NCBI RefSeq assembly: GCF_000003195.3
Contig: NC_012873.2
Coordinates: 20,011,161-20,075,160 of the forward strand
From: Sorghum bicolor
Lineage: Eukaryota > Streptophyta > Magnoliopsida > Poales > Poaceae
Length of the DNA stretch: 64,000 bases
Reading direction: 5' to 3'
In this document: positions 10,540 through 23,531 of the stretch, in pieces
Numbering within the stretch: the stretch's first letter is position 1
Layout: each line of letters opens with the position of its first letter
The notes under the pieces: generated by a model
The model's input: only the letters and a program-made list of their open reading frames with translations
Database searches by the model: none
What the model was told of the DNA's origin: nothing
Position numbers and translations under genes: made by a program

Positions 10540-12226
10540 GCAGGTTCACCCTGTTGTTTTTCTATGTTTATATTTTTATACAGGGTATATCAGGATTGAC
10601 TTTGGTACATTCAACTCTTCATCATCAGAACCAAAGCAGTCATGAAAGAAAGAAGAAGCTACCTACCAATTGTTGAAGCTATGGCACAAAAGACCTTGCA
10701 AGAATTCTCTGCTCCAAGTCTTGAGAACATTCCAACTGGTCTAAGATTTGCAGTAGAAGAAGGAGCACCCGTGTTTGAGCTCAAGTCAAGCCTCATCAAT
10801 TTGGTGCAAGCTACACAATTTAGTGGAAAGGCACATGAAGATGCTAGTGCACACTTGCAGAATTTCTTGGAGATTGGAAGCACAATCCGCATCAACGGAA
10901 TTGACAAAGACGTCATACTGCTTTGCCTTTTTCCATTCTCACTAGAAGGGAAGGTGAGGAAGTGGTTCTACACCCATCAAGATAACATCAACAGCTGGAC
11001 AAACTTGTCAGATGCCTGTCTATCAAAGTTTTTCCCTATAGGCAAAATAGCTGCCTTAAGAGGAAATATTGTCAGTTTCCAACAACAGAAGACAGAAACC
11101 ATTCCAGAAGCATGGGAGCGTTTTCAAGGATACATATAAGATTTTCCTCACCATGGAATGGCCAGATGGTTACTCATGCAGACCTTTTACCATGGATTAA
11201 CCCAAAAGGCTCGTGAGTGCCTGGATGCATCTGCTAAATGATCATTCTTGGAGCTTACAATTGGAAAAGCAGAGATACTTTTGGATAAGATAGGAGAAAA
11301 CCAAAGCTGGTTCCAAGATAAAGCTCAACATTGTCATCAGACTGAAGAAATACTAGAAGAAGTAAATGCACTATCAACCAAGATGGAAGATTTGCTCCAT
11401 TGGATTGACCAAAGGGCCAAGTTCAAAGAGGATCAAAGGGCCATTGAGACAGCATACAAATACCAAACCACTTCGAGTCAACCCGATAGCAAAGGTGTGA
11501 ATTCAGGTAACACTTTCAAGCAACTTTCATTAAAAGAGATAATTGCTCAACAAACCAAAACCAATGATGAAGTTAAACAAAGGTTAGATACAAATGAATC
11601 ATCTCTAAAAGATATACACAGTAAAATGGATTTTCTATTAACTGCCTTTGATGAGCAAAACACTCTTAATAAGAGGGTAGAGCTTAAATTAATAAACCTA
11701 GCTGCTGCATTGCCTGTGGTCACTAACAATGAGCAGGTAAAGAACATAACTACTAGAGGAGGCAAAACCACCAGGGATCCCCCATACCTAAAAGAGAAAC
11801 AGAGAATATCAGCACCAGTGCAACCAGTATTGATAGAAGAAGAAAGCCCAGTTGAAGCAGAAGATCTGCTACAACCACCAAGAGCTGGAGAAATGAGGAA
11901 AGATTTTTACGACACCAACTACTTGCCATTTCCCAGGAGAAACAGAGGACTGCAGTCGAATGAGCAGTTTGGTAAGTTTGTAGAGGTTATTCAAAAATTA
12001 TATGTCAACATACCTGTACTTGATGCCATACAGGTACCCACATATGCAAAGTACATCAGAGATATTCTTAACAAGAAGAGACCACTGCCCACCACTGAGG
12101 TTATCAAGCTGACAGAAGAAGGATCCAGGATGTCCCACCATTGATTGTTCGATCGGAAACCAACACTTCAACAATGCACTTTGTGATCTTGGAGCAAGTG
12201 TCACTGTGATGCCAGCATCAGTCTAC
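10540..12226 (+). pseudogene. Element F gag and start of protease (Athila-like)
   Basis: Leader 10540-10641, then gag from ATG 10642. The gag core (FPFSLEGKVRKWFY, PEAWERFQGYI, HHGMARW) is followed by a coiled-coil-prone stretch and the start of the protease (CDLGAS near 12187), which is cut at 12226 by the Sirevirus. Breaks relative to D: TAA at 11137-11139, TGA near 11239, and a roughly 41-nt deletion near 12120 with GAAGAA on both sides that shifts the frame. I see no zinc knuckle, unlike A, B and C. D (48794-50540) is the closest relative. Confidence 0.85.
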
Positions 12227-13668
12227 GAGCATCTAGGCCCCTAGTGATTTTGGTGATTAATGACAATATTGATTACTATGACTAACGTGTGTTTTGCAGA
12301 GGCAAAGTCATTAGTGAGGTCATGGTAACAGGTACTCGATGGATAGGGATGTACATTTCTACTAAATAGTGGAAATCGTTTCGGTTTTCAAAGGATGGAT
12401 GGACATTGTCAATACTAGACTAGGTCTAAGTACCATATGGTGAAGAAGGGCACTTAGAGTAGTTTAGGACTTTGTTTTCCTTTGACCGTACTATTAAGAG
12501 GGACTTTGATCTAGTAGCTTGACTTAGGAAAGGCTTTAGGTTTAGGTGTAGTGCACACTTGGTAAACCTAGCACTAGGCAGCTCAGAGATAGTCCTTAGA
12601 TCGAGAGGAACCAACTTCGTTTTGGAGCGATCGCGTTTCGACGAAGTTAGGGTGCCTAAGTAGGCACCGGACGCTCTATGAGTGTGTCAGGTGAGGTCCT
12701 TAGCCGTTGGAGGGTTTCGGTGCTTAGGGTTAGGCACCGGACGCTGGTACCGGACTCACCGGGTAGGATCCGGCCCCACACTCAGGGAGTTTGTAAAACT
12801 CCTCGGAGCACCGGACGCTGAGAGGTAGCGTCCGGTGACCTGTCAGACGCAGGTATAGTTAGCCGTTGTGTGTCACCGGACGTTCGGTGCAGAGCGTCCG
12901 GTGCAACATCAACAGCGTCCGGTGACCCCGTTTTCAGTGGAAAACGGTTGGCTAACCTTTGGACTTCGTGGGGTGTATTTATACTCCTCCACCTCATCCA
13001 TGAGAGGTCTCTTGCCCATTTGAACATCAGAGAAACTTGTTGTGGAGCAAGAGACTAGCAAGAGCCTAGAGAGGATTGAGTTTTGAGTGATTTCTTGAGA
13101 GAATCCTTCTCTAGTGAATTCCAAAAGTCAAGTGTGCATCCACCACTCTCTAGTGCCTTGTTTGGGTTAAGTGAGAGTTCTTTGCTTGTTACTCTTGGTG
13201 ATCACCATCACCTAGACAGTTCAGTGGTGATTGGAGGCACGAAGACCGCCCGGAGTTCTTGTGGGTGGCTCGTGTCAAGCATGTGAGCGGTTTTGGGCGA
13301 TTCACCGCGACGGAGTGTCGAAGAATCAGCCCGTAGAGAGCACTTGGTCCTTGCGCGGACCAAGGGGGAGCAAGACCCTTGCGCGGGTGCTCCAACGAGG
13401 ACTAGTGGAGAGTGGCGACTCTCCGATACCTCGGCAAAACATCGCCGAGCACTTTCTTCCACTACTCCTTTACATTTTAGCATTTACTTTGTGTTTTTAC
13501 ATTCTTAGAATTGCCATGCTAGAATAGGATTGGAACTAGGTTGCAAAACTTTTATCCGGTAGCTCTCTAGTCACACTAGGCACAAGGGGTTGAATTTGTA
13601 GCTTATAGGTTGCTTAAATTTTTAGAGAATCCCAATTCACCCCCCTCTTGGGCATCTTGATCCTTTCA
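12227..13668 (+). mobile_element. Sirevirus 5' LTR (5' end clipped)
   Basis: Matches 23532-25075 but starts at GAGCATCTAGG instead of TGAAAGAGCATC, and ends GATCCTTTCA. A palindrome-rich zone (about 12660-12930) repeats CACCGGACGCT / AGCGTCCGGTG, a recognised cis feature of Sirevirus LTRs. It is about 100 bp shorter than the 3' LTR because that palindrome zone has fewer units. The pair is visibly more diverged than the A or B pairs, so the insertion is older. Confidence 0.9.
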
Positions 13669-13670
13669 AT

Positions 13671-13682
13671 TGGTATTGTAGC
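13671..13682 (+). other. Decayed primer-binding site, tRNA-iMet type
   Basis: TGGTATTGTAGC begins 2 nt after the LTR. The usual copia/Sirevirus site is TGGTATCAGAGC, so three adjacent bases differ, which fits a dead copy. Confidence 0.6.
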
Positions 13683-13720
13683 CTAGTGCTCATTACTTAG
13701 GCTTCACCGCCTAGAGAAAG

Positions 13721-16113
13721 ATGTCTAACGGGGATGGACCGCCACCCATGTTCGATGGGGATGACTTCCCGTATTGGAAAATACGGATGGAGTCATACCT
13801 TGAGGCATGTGATGTAAAATGCCTAAAAGCCGCGACCGAAGGGTTTACCCCTCCGGTAAAGGACACCGCTCTTACTACACAAGAGCAAGAAAATGAGAAG
13901 TGGAATGCAAAGGCCAAAAACCACATCTTTAGAGGTCTTTGCAAAGAGGTGTTCAACCGCATTCGGAGCCACAAAACCACCCATGCTCTATGGAAGGAAC
14001 TTTGTGCGCTCCATGAGGGATCAAAGAGTGAACGCGAGGAACGCTATCACTTAGTGATGAACAAGCTTAACACTTTCGAAATGCTTCCCAAAGAAAATGC
14101 TAATGAAATGTATTCTCACTTGAATGTCATTGTAGAGGAGCTTAATGGACTTGGGCTCACTCAAATGAGTGCGGCAGATGTCGCAAGGAAGATACTATGT
14201 GTGCTTCCCATTGAGAAATATGGGCACATAGTAACGGTGCTTCATCAAGGCGATCTCTCCACCGCTACACCAACCGCCATATTGGGGAAGATCAATGCTC
14301 ATGAGATGTATATGCACATGAACCCCCAAGATGGCTACTCATCGGCCAAGAAGGAGAAGAAGGACTTGGCCCTCAAAGCTTATCACAAGGGCAAAGCCAA
14401 GAAGATTGAAGTTGAGTCATCAACTTCAAGTGATGATGATGCATCCATTGCCCTCATGGTGAGAAGAACCACCAAGATGTTGAAGAAGCTCAACAAGAAT
14501 GGAGTCAACTTTGACTCCAAGAAGAAGAGGTTCTTCACAAGTAGCAAGAGAAAGCCCATCTCCGAGATGGATTGCTACAATTGTGGTGAGCTTGGCCATC
14601 TTGCTCATAGATGTCCAAAGCCCAAGAAGGACAAATACAAGAAGAAGAACAAAGAGCAAGATGATTCAAGTGATGATGAGAAGAATGAAAAGAAGCCATA
14701 CAAGAAGAAAGGTGGCAAGAAGAAGGAGCATTATAGGAAGAAGAATGGCAAGGCTTACATTGTTGGTGATTGGCTCACCGACATTGAGAGCTCAAGTGGT
14801 GACTCCTCCGGCAATGAGAGTGATGATGAGAAGGTTGCCGCCATTGCCATCGATGCTCCATCACCATCATCTTCGCCACCATCTACATCCTCTACACACC
14901 TATGCTTCATGGCTAAAGGTGACCGGAAGGTACAAAGTGAGGATGAGAGTAGTGAGAGTGATAGTGAATATGAATCACCCTCTTATGATGAACTTGTAAA
15001 ATTGCTAAACAAATATACAAAAGTGACAAGAAAATCTAGAAGTGAAAATGAAAAGCTTGAACTTGAAAATGAAACACTTCTAGCAAAGCTTAAATCTAGT
15101 GATGAGCTTAGAGATCAAAATGAGATCATGACCACTAAGCTCAAGGAGCTCAAACTCTCATTAAAAGAGCTCAAAGAAAAACATGATAAACTTGAGAGTG
15201 TTCATGATGAGCTTATCACTAGATATAGAGCAATGAAAGAAGAGCTAACAACTCTAAAAGCAAACTATGACAACCTTGAGATAGCTTATGAACTTGCAAT
15301 TGATGAAACACATGTTGCTACTAACCATGTTGCTAAGCTTGATGTAGCCACATCTTGTGATGACTTACTTGTGGAGAGCACAAGCAAATGTGTTGATTGC
15401 AAGGGCAAGAAAGTGGTAGTGGCCGAGAGCTATGAGGACACTATCAAGCTCAAGGAAGAAATTGTTATGCTTAAGAAAGAGTTGCAAGAACAAGCTAAGC
15501 ACAAGACAATTGTGATTGAGTCACTTGATCAAGACAAGAAGCTTGCATATGAGAACAAGTTGCTCAAGGAAGAAAACCAATATCTCAAGCTTGGTTTGAT
15601 GTATGACAAGCAAGAAGAAGATGGGAAATTCATCTTGGATGAGTTAGCTAGCAACAATGCCCAATCATCAAGAAGCTAACTCAAGAGAATAGCAAGCTCA
15701 AGAAAGAGAAGGAACATCTAACCATGGGGTTAGCAAAGTTCACAAAAGGGAAAGACCTTCAAAGTGAGCTTTTCATGAACACCGTCATGAAGATGGATAA
15801 GAGTGGGATTGGCTACAAGGCTCATCAAACAAAGCTCATCAAGTCACTAGCCACTCATGATCAACCAAGCAAGCCAAAGCCAAAGAGATGCTTTGAATGT
15901 GGTCAAGAAGGACACTTTGCTCATGAGTGTAAGGCACCACTACCACCACCCTTGCCTAAGCATGCAAGACCATTTGCCTTCAATGCTCACTACATTGTAA
16001 GGAAAGACAAGAGTGGCAAGGTCAAGGTTAGCTTCATGGGGCCACCCAACAAGCAAAGGCCAAAGAAGATTTGGGTGCCAAAGCAACTAGTAGAGAAGGT
16101 CAAGGGCCTTTAG
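13721..16113 (+). pseudogene. gag: Sirevirus gag (frameshifted)
   Basis: ATG 13721 (MSNGDGPPPMFDGDDFPYWK) opens a 652-codon frame with a UBN2-type copia gag domain, a first zinc knuckle (CYNCGELGHLAHRC, near 14575), basic and acidic stretches, and a long charged coiled coil (about 14990-15660). A 1-nt shift near 15670 ends the frame at TAA 15677-15679. The correct frame resumes (15724-16113) with a second knuckle (CFECGQEGHFAHEC, near 15890) and ends at TAG in a position where glutamine would fit. Two knuckles and an extended coiled-coil gag are usual for Sireviruses. Confidence 0.9.
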
Positions 16114-16157
16114 CAAATGTGGGTCCCTAAATCTCAAGCTTGATCTCTTGTGTGTAG

Positions 16158-19100
16158 GTGAACTACAAGACTGGTGGATCACATTGGGTAATTGATAGTG
16201 GTTGCACTCAACATATGACCGGAGATCCCCGGATGTTCACCTCTCTTGATGAAGATGTTGTCAACCAAGAGAAGATCACATTTGGCGACAATTCAAAAGG
16301 CAAGGTCAAGGGACTAGGAAAGGTTGCTATATCTAATGACAACTCCATCACCAATGTGCTCTATGTGCAATCATTGAGTTTCAACTTGCTCTCGGTTGGA
16401 CAACTTTGTGTGCTTATTCAAGAAGAAAGAAGAAATAGTGACCAAGGAGGATGACAATGAAATGATATTCAAAGGCTTCCGACACAACAACTTATATGTA
16501 GTTGATTTCTCATCCGATGAAGTTGATGTCAAGACTTGCTTATTCACCAAGAACTCCCTTGGTTGGTTGTGGCATAGAAGGTTAGCACATGTTGGAATGG
16601 GCACACTCAAGAAGTTGATGAAGAAAGAATTGATTAGAGACTTGAAAGATGTGACATTTGAAAAATACAAGCCTTGTAGTGCATGTCAAGCGGGCAAGCA
16701 AGTTGCAAACACTCATCCAACCAAGGCCTATCTCTCTACTTCAAGAGTGGTTGAGCTACTCCACATGGACTTATTTGGACCAACCACATATGCTAGTCTT
16801 GGAGGCAACAAATATTGCTTGGTCATAGTTGATGATTTCTCCCGGTATACTTGGACATTCTTCTTGCAAGACAAGGCCGAAGTTGCATAAATATTCAAGA
16901 AGTTTGCAAAGAATGCCCAAAATCAATTTGATGTCAAGATCAAGAAAATTAGAAGTGACAATGGTAAAGAGTTTGACAACACCAACATTGAAGAGTATTG
17001 TGATGAAGTGGGAATCAAACATGAGTTCTCTTCAACATACACACCACAACAAAATGGGGTTGTAGAAAGAAAGAACCAGACATTGATCACCTTGGCAAGA
17101 ACAATGCTAGATGAGTACAACACTTCGGAGAAGATGTGGGCCGAGGCAATCAACACCGCATGCTATGCATCAAACCGGCTCTTTCCTCACAAGTTCCTAG
17201 AGAAGACACCATATGACTTGTTCAATGGGAAGAAGCCCGATGTCTCATTCTTTAGAGTGTTTGGGTGCAAGTGCTACATCTACAAGAAGCGCCAACACTT
17301 GGGCAAGTTCCAAAGAAGATGTGACATTTGCTACTTGGTTGGCTATTCATCAAAGTCCAAGGCATATAGGGTCTTTAACCATGCCACAAACATGGTTGAA
17401 GAAACTTTTGATGTTGAATTTGATGAAACTAATGGCTCCCAAGGAGCAAGTGATAATCTTGATGATGTAGGTGGTGAACCATTGAGGGATGCTATGAAGA
17501 ACATGCCGATGGGAGACATCAAGCCAAAAGAAGATGATGATGTGCAAGTCTTTGAGCCACCATCCACCTCACATGTACCACAAGATGAAGACAAGGATGT
17601 GAGAGATGCTCATGAAGACACCCAAGTCACTCATGAGCAAGCGGTGGCACAAGCACAAGATGTTGATGCTCCCCAACCAACCCCTCAAGTGGCGCCAAGA
17701 AGAACATCACATCTCCTCCAAGATCACTCTCAAGATCTCATCATCGGGAGTCCATCACGTGGTGTAACTACACGCTCTAGACATGCTTTATATATTGAAC
17801 ACCACGCTTTTGTGTCTCTTGAAGATGAACCAAAGACTATAGAGGAAGCTCTTCGTGATGCGGATTGGATCATGGCCATGCAAGAAGAGTTGAACAACTT
17901 CTCTCACAACCAAGTATGGACACTTGAAGAGCGACCCAAAGATGCAAGAGTGATTGGAACAAAGTGGGTCTTCCGGAACAAGAAGGATGATCAAGGCAAA
18001 GTGGTGCGCAACAAGGCAAGGCTCATGGCAAAAGGATTTTCACAAGTGGAAGGTCTTGACTTCGGTGAAACCTTTGCACCGGTAGCAAGACTTGAAGCAA
18101 TCCGTATCCTACTTGCATATGCATCTAGTCATGATATCAAGTTATTTCAAATGGATGTGAAAAGTGCTTTTTTGAATGGCTATATTAATGAGCTTGTCTA
18201 TGTTGAGCAACCCCCCGGTTTTGAAGACCCTAGGTACCCCAAGCATGTCTACTGGTTGTCCAAGGCTCTCTATGGTCTCAAGCAAGCTCCTAGTGCTTGG
18301 TATGAGAGGCTTAGGGACTTCCTCATTGAGAAGGGCTTCAAGATTGGGAACGTTGACACAACACTCTTCACCAAGAAAATGAATGGGGAAATCTTCATTT
18401 GCCAAGTTTATGTTGATGATATTATTTTTGGCTCTACTAATGAAGATTTTTGCAAGAAATTTGGTGATTTGATGTCCAAGGAGTTTGAGATGTCCATGAT
18501 TGGCGAGCTATCCTTCTTCCTAGGATTTCAAGTCAAGCAAATGAAGGAAGGGGTCTTCATCTCTCAAGAGAAGTACACACAAGATCTTCTCAAGAGATTC
18601 AAGATGATGGATTGCAAGCCAATCAAGACTCCCATGGCATCAAATGGGCATCTTGACTTGGATGAGGGAGGTAACCCAATTGACAAGACTCTGTATCGTT
18701 CCATGATAGGAAGTCTACTCTACCTCACCACATCTAGGCCCGATATCATGTTTAGTGTGTGTATGTGTGCAAGATATCAAGCAATGACTATGGAATCTCA
18801 CTTGATTGCCGTCAAGAGAATTCTTAGGTATCTAAAATAGACACCTTGCCTAGGCTTGTGGTATCCCAAAGGTGCAAGATTCCAACTTGTAGGCTATTCC
18901 GATTCGGATTATGCCGGGTGCCGGATTGATAGAAAAAGCACATCCGGAGGGTGCTACTTTCTAGGTAGATCACTTGTCTCTTGGATGTCAAAGAAACAAA
19001 ATAGTGTTGCTTTGTCAACGGCCGAGGCGGAATACATTGCCGCCGGTGCTTGTTGTGCACAAATACTCTACATGAAACAAACTTTGCTAGATTATGAAGT

Positions 19101-19368
19101 AGTACTAGACAAAGTACCTTTGTTGTGTGACAGCGAAAGTGCCGTAAAACTTGCTAATAACCCGGTTCAACACACCCGCACAAAACACATTGACATCCGC
19201 CACCACTTCCTTAGGGATCATGTTGCTAAAGGTGACATCTCTCTAGAGAATGTGGGAACGGAAAATCAATTGGCGGATATCTTCACAAAACCCCTAGATG
19301 AAGCTAGGTTTTGTATGTTAAGAAATGAACTTAATGTGCTCGATCTCTCTAACTTCACTAAAAAATGA
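16158..19368 (+). pseudogene. pol: Sirevirus pol: protease, integrase, RT, RNase H
   Basis: The copia protease motif VIDSGCTQHMTG lies near 16190. A small deletion near 16400 shifts the frame; from there one frame runs to the end. GAG-pre-integrase with zinc-binding H/C residues (WHRRLAHVG...CSACQ, about 16570-16690) precedes an integrase core whose three acidic residues lie in MDLFGP, SDNGKEF and ERKNQ. RT follows (GTKWVFRNK near 17960, QMDVKSAFLNG, YVDDIIFG at 18409) and then RNase H (GYSDSDYAGC...STAEAEY...DIFTKPL). Two nonsense codons interrupt the frame: TAA 16888-16890 and TAG 18838-18840. Domain order is typical copia. Confidence 0.93.
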
Positions 19369-20515
19369 AGTTGTGTGTTGAAACTTGTAAATAGTTTTTG
19401 TTTTGCATATCATGCATACTAAAACTAAAATCCAAAAAGATAGTGTGTAGGGCTTGTCTAACATGGTTAAGATAACCCCCTTGTGTGTGTGAAAAAGCTT
19501 AACCTTGGATCAAACTTGACAACCATTAGTTTACTTTTAAGTATTGCATTTCACCTCATATCATATGCATGCTTGTTAGTTGACCGTTTCTTTTTTGTTA
19601 TGTTTTGAGCATCCACTGTGTTCGTCCATAGATAGGGGGAGCATTCAAAGCTCATTATGATTTGAACCCCTAGTTTTATGGCCATAAGATGCTCCTTGGC
19701 AATTTCTCGCGACTATTTTCATAAAAACTACTAAGCCTAAGGCGAAATATTTGTGAAAATTTGAGGGTTTGAGAGAGGTCACTCATACCAGTTCCACTTG
19801 GTGTTTATTTGTGTGTCTTTGAAGTCGGAACTTAGTTGGGTCAAAGTCGCGCAAAGTTCAAAGTTAAAAAAGCACCCAGAGGTGCATCGGACGATGCACC
19901 GGACGCTGTCTCGGTGCGTCCGGTGTGGTGAGTATGCAGGATTGCACGCACCGGATGTAGGAACAGTGTCCCTAGGAAGGAGTCTTTCTCCCAATCTCGC
20001 CCGAGCCTAGGAACTCCGCCGCCCGTGCCCTAGACACCGAGAAGGTCGCCGCCGGAGTCGATCTCCGACGAACTCCTCCTTCTCGCGCAGATCCGCCCCA
20101 AGAGCGTCTCCCCCATCCTCCTTCGCGCCGTGATCCTCTCAATCTCACGAACTTCTAGGGTTTGGGGTGAGCCTTCTTTTCTACGCACTTAAGGTGCTCG
20201 ATCTTTTGTGTCAATGGATTAGAACGAGGTTTTTAACCTCGATTTGCTCCGTTTCATCTGTGCAGCATCTTGAGGAGTCGATTCGTATTCTCTGGTGGTT
20301 CTCGATCGCGATCTTTCATCCGTAACGTGTCCCGTCATCGGATCGTAAGCAGTTCGCGCCCATTCTTTATCTAATCTTGCGATCTATAGGGTTTTCTCAC
20401 CTCTAGCTATTGTGTTTGCTTATATATATCCTATCTATTCCATCTCTTGTAGCGCGTTGATCTCTCATGCCATTTTGTCAGTTGCCGGCACTTGGTTCAG
20501 ACAGTTGTTCTTGCG
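19369..20515 (+). repeat. Sirevirus spacer between RNase H and third ORF
   Basis: No gene seen. It holds a GGGGGAGC purine tract near 19635, a short copy of the LTR-type palindromes (near 19880-19925: GCACCGGACGCTG / GTGCGTCCGGTG), and a pyrimidine-rich leader before the next ORF. An internal promoter or a spliced env-like message is possible, but I cannot decide this from sequence. Confidence 0.6.
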
Positions 20516-23108
20516 ATGGCTCATGGCAAGAACGTCAGTGGTCCGGCAGCCAGCACTGGTGGTTCTCCAGGTGGTGATGGTGGAGGTGATCCTTCTCATC
20601 GCTTGTCCGTGGCAGAGAAGGGCAAAGGAAAGAAGCTAGCCACCAAGAAGCGGAAGACCAGCGACCGAGAGGCAAAGATAGCATAGGTAGTTGTAGTAGC
20701 AGCTGAGGCAGCTGAGAGGGGTGGTCGTTCAGGTGCCCTGAGGATCGGGGCCGATCTCACGCCACGTCAGAGGCGTGCAGTCCTTGAGGCAGAGGCTCTA
20801 CATGGATCTCCTCCTGCCACTATCATGCTAGGAGGTCAGCGTGTCAGGATTGTCGTCCGTGACCCAGCTCAGGAGAACCCTGACACAGACACAGAGGCAG
20901 AGGCCCAGGCAGAGGGCCCGATAGAGGCTCAGTAGTAGGAGCAGCCCCTCAGGAGGTCGACTCGTGCTCGTACTCATGTCATCCCCTGGACTGGTACACA
21001 GGGTCAGTCTACCTCCGCTGCTCGCTCTACTCCAGCTCGTGGCACTCCAGCTCCTCATCAGGCACCAGTGAGGATACACAGAGACTACATTTAGCTTTCA
21101 GCTCGGGAGATCCAGCAGCTGCGGTTTGTTCCATTTCCTACTTGGTTTCCAGCTGCCAGGGATCCGAGAGCCAGTGCCAGGTTCTACACAGTGGTCCAGG
21201 AGGACATCTACGAGGCACTAGTTCGCTCACAGGCTCAGTTCAGGGAGCACAGGGTGCTCGATATTTAGATTCTAGGGAACGTGGTTGGTGCAGATATCAG
21301 GCAGTACTTCACGTACCTCCACGGTCTCCCAGAGTTGCTTACCTTGCCTAGTACTTATTATGAGGAGTGGGTCAGAGAGTTCTATGATTCAGTGTGGGTT
21401 TCTCCGGATCACAGCTATATCCACTACTCACTGGCAGGGACAGACTACAGGGTGACAGCTTAGACTGCCAGAGAGGTTCTTGGTTTGAGAGCCTACCCCA
21501 CCAGGATTCACCGGCTGTGCTACGGGCACTTCGAGCCCCCTCGACGTCCTCACAGTGGTGAGACACCACCGGTTGACTTTGTGGCCCCCTGTTTCCATCA
21601 GCCTTTCGGAGAGGGCTCTAGCAGGACAGTTGGAGACTTGACACGCCCAGCCAGGATCCTCGACTTTGTGTTGAGGAAGACGCTCTTTCCCAGGACAGGC
21701 TACAGAGACGGCTTCACCAGGATCTAGTAGTGGTTGGTAGCCCACCTCATCTCGAAGACTCCTTTTGACTTATGGGATCTGATAGTCTCAGAGATTGAGG
21801 ATACTATTTCAGAGAGCTTCAGGGGCCGGCGTCAGTTGCCGTACGCACACTGGATCACTATGATTATTCTTCGTGCTAGGCCCGTACCCCTTCTAGCTCA
21901 CCTACAGAGAGAGTTGTCAGACTCAGACACTGTGTTCCCCCACTACGACCCCAGGCAGATGCTGAGAGCACACCACGACCTCAGAGGTCCACCATCACCT
22001 AGTGCACCACGTGGTCAGGTGCCTCCAACTTCTCCTAGGGGCACTTGCAGTTCAGGAGTAGTCCCAAAGACTGAGGAGGTGCAGGATATCGCCATTGGGG
22101 CGTTTGCAGATGCGGAGGCCGAGGAGGAGTTTGACTTTGCTTCAGACAGCTCATACGATGATTATCGTATTCCAGTGCCAGACCTTCCTCCGAGGCCGCA
22201 CGACCATGAGGTTGGAGGTTCCTCGAGACCCCGCTCTGCTTGCGATTCTAGAGGGGATGAGAGCCGATCAGCGGCGGGCAGCTGAGGAGCAGGAGAGGAG
22301 AGACAGGGACCAGGCTGCCATCAATGCAGCCATGCAGGCTAGGCAGGACGAGCTCCAGCGACAGCTTCTGACCTTCTAGGAGCAGGAGCTTGCGTTCCAG
22401 GCTCAGCAGACAGCGATGATGGCCGCTCTTATGGCCGCCTCAGGGATTCATCTTCCACAGATTCAGCTCCCAGGCACGTCGTCAATCAGGCCTCCCACTC
22501 CAGCGCCTCAGAGTCAGTCTCAGTAGCCGCTTTAGCTCGCCGCTTAGAGTCAGCCATTCTCAATGCCCTAGCACCAGGTTTCTCAGGGTGCTATCTCGTC
22601 TGGCTTTGAGCAGGTACCTCAGTTCACGCCTCTCCGCTCTGGATTCACACCTCAGTCAGCGTCAGCGTCACAGCTCGTGTTGGACTCATCGGCAGGTCAG
22701 CACATCAGTTTCTCGTACAGTGCTCTGACTGGTGACCCTACGCCTCCACCCCTGCAGGCTCCTGCAGCCTTTATGGTCCCAGTTATTACCACAGAGCGCC
22801 TGTCATCGTCAGTAGCCTCATCTGAGCAGCTTGCACTGTCTTTTACCGTGCCAGAGACATCCGCTACAGCGACCGAGTCCGTGCCAGCCTCGTCAGTAGG
22901 ACTTGAGCAGCCACCTCAGCGCGTGACAGCTTCAGCACCCCCAGAGCAGACCCAGACCGCTTCACCAGCACCTGCAGCTTCAGAGGGTCACTCCACCTCC
23001 TCCACCTCGACGGTCGATGGATCAGACGATGCAGCTCGTTTTGAGGCCATGCCGAGGGACTCCACTGCTCCGCCTCCACCTCCGTCTTCTCAGGTTTTTG
23101 GTGCTTGA
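20516..23108 (+). pseudogene. Sirevirus third ORF (env-like), 13 internal TAG codons
   Basis: A continuous coding-like frame from ATG 20516 (MAHGKNVSGPAAST) to TGA 23106-23108, with one frame change near 22205. The N-terminus is basic and low-complexity, the middle is folded-looking (IRQYFTYLHGLPELL...YEEWVREFYDSVWVS; RRQLPYAHWITMIILRA), then comes a Q/E-rich coiled coil and a Pro/Ser/Thr-rich C-terminus. The position after RNase H matches the env-like ORF of Sireviruses, whose function is unproven. All 13 premature stops are TAG (for example 20684, 20933, 20936, 21092, 21266, 21461, 21725, 21728, 22377 and four near 22525-22572); none is TAA or TGA. Confidence 0.8.
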
Positions 23109-23531
23109 TGCCAAAGGGGGAGAGGGTTGAGTATGAGAGTTAGTGGGAGCTAGAGAGCTAGAGAGTTTTTTTATTCTTTTGTATGCATCATGTTTACTTT
23201 TATGCATTGCACTTGTGTGAGATACTTTTGTGAGATACTCTATGGTTGTGAGACATGACTTATGCTTATTTGTGATATCTTTATGTCATGTGTTTTGGCT
23301 GATATTACCTTTGCTTCCGCGTTTTACTCCAATGTATTATGAGCCATTTGTGTTTATATCCTGTTTTATACATCTCACATATTTAGATGCAGGATGTTAG
23401 ACTTGGTTCATATAAGCGTGTCTAATCCCTTTGCTCTTATTGTATCATGCTTATAGAAACAAAGTCATTTGAAAACCTCATTTCCTTTCATACTCGAGGT
23501 TGTTGTCATCAATCACCAAAAAGGGGGAGAT
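23109..23531 (+). promoter_or_regulatory. Sirevirus 3' region with two polypurine tracts
   Basis: AAAGGGGGAGAG lies directly after the third ORF (about 23114-23125) and AAAAAGGGGGAGA directly before the 3' LTR (about 23518-23530). Repeated purine tracts of this form are a Sirevirus hallmark; the one touching the LTR is the functional candidate for plus-strand priming. Nothing else is evident. Confidence 0.8.

Noticed and set aside
20516..23108. UAG recoding as glutamine to explain 13 TAG codons
   Set aside because: Host nuclear genes use TAG as stop, the element has other disabling changes, and the A/B comparison shows the same CAG-to-TAG change as plain mutation.
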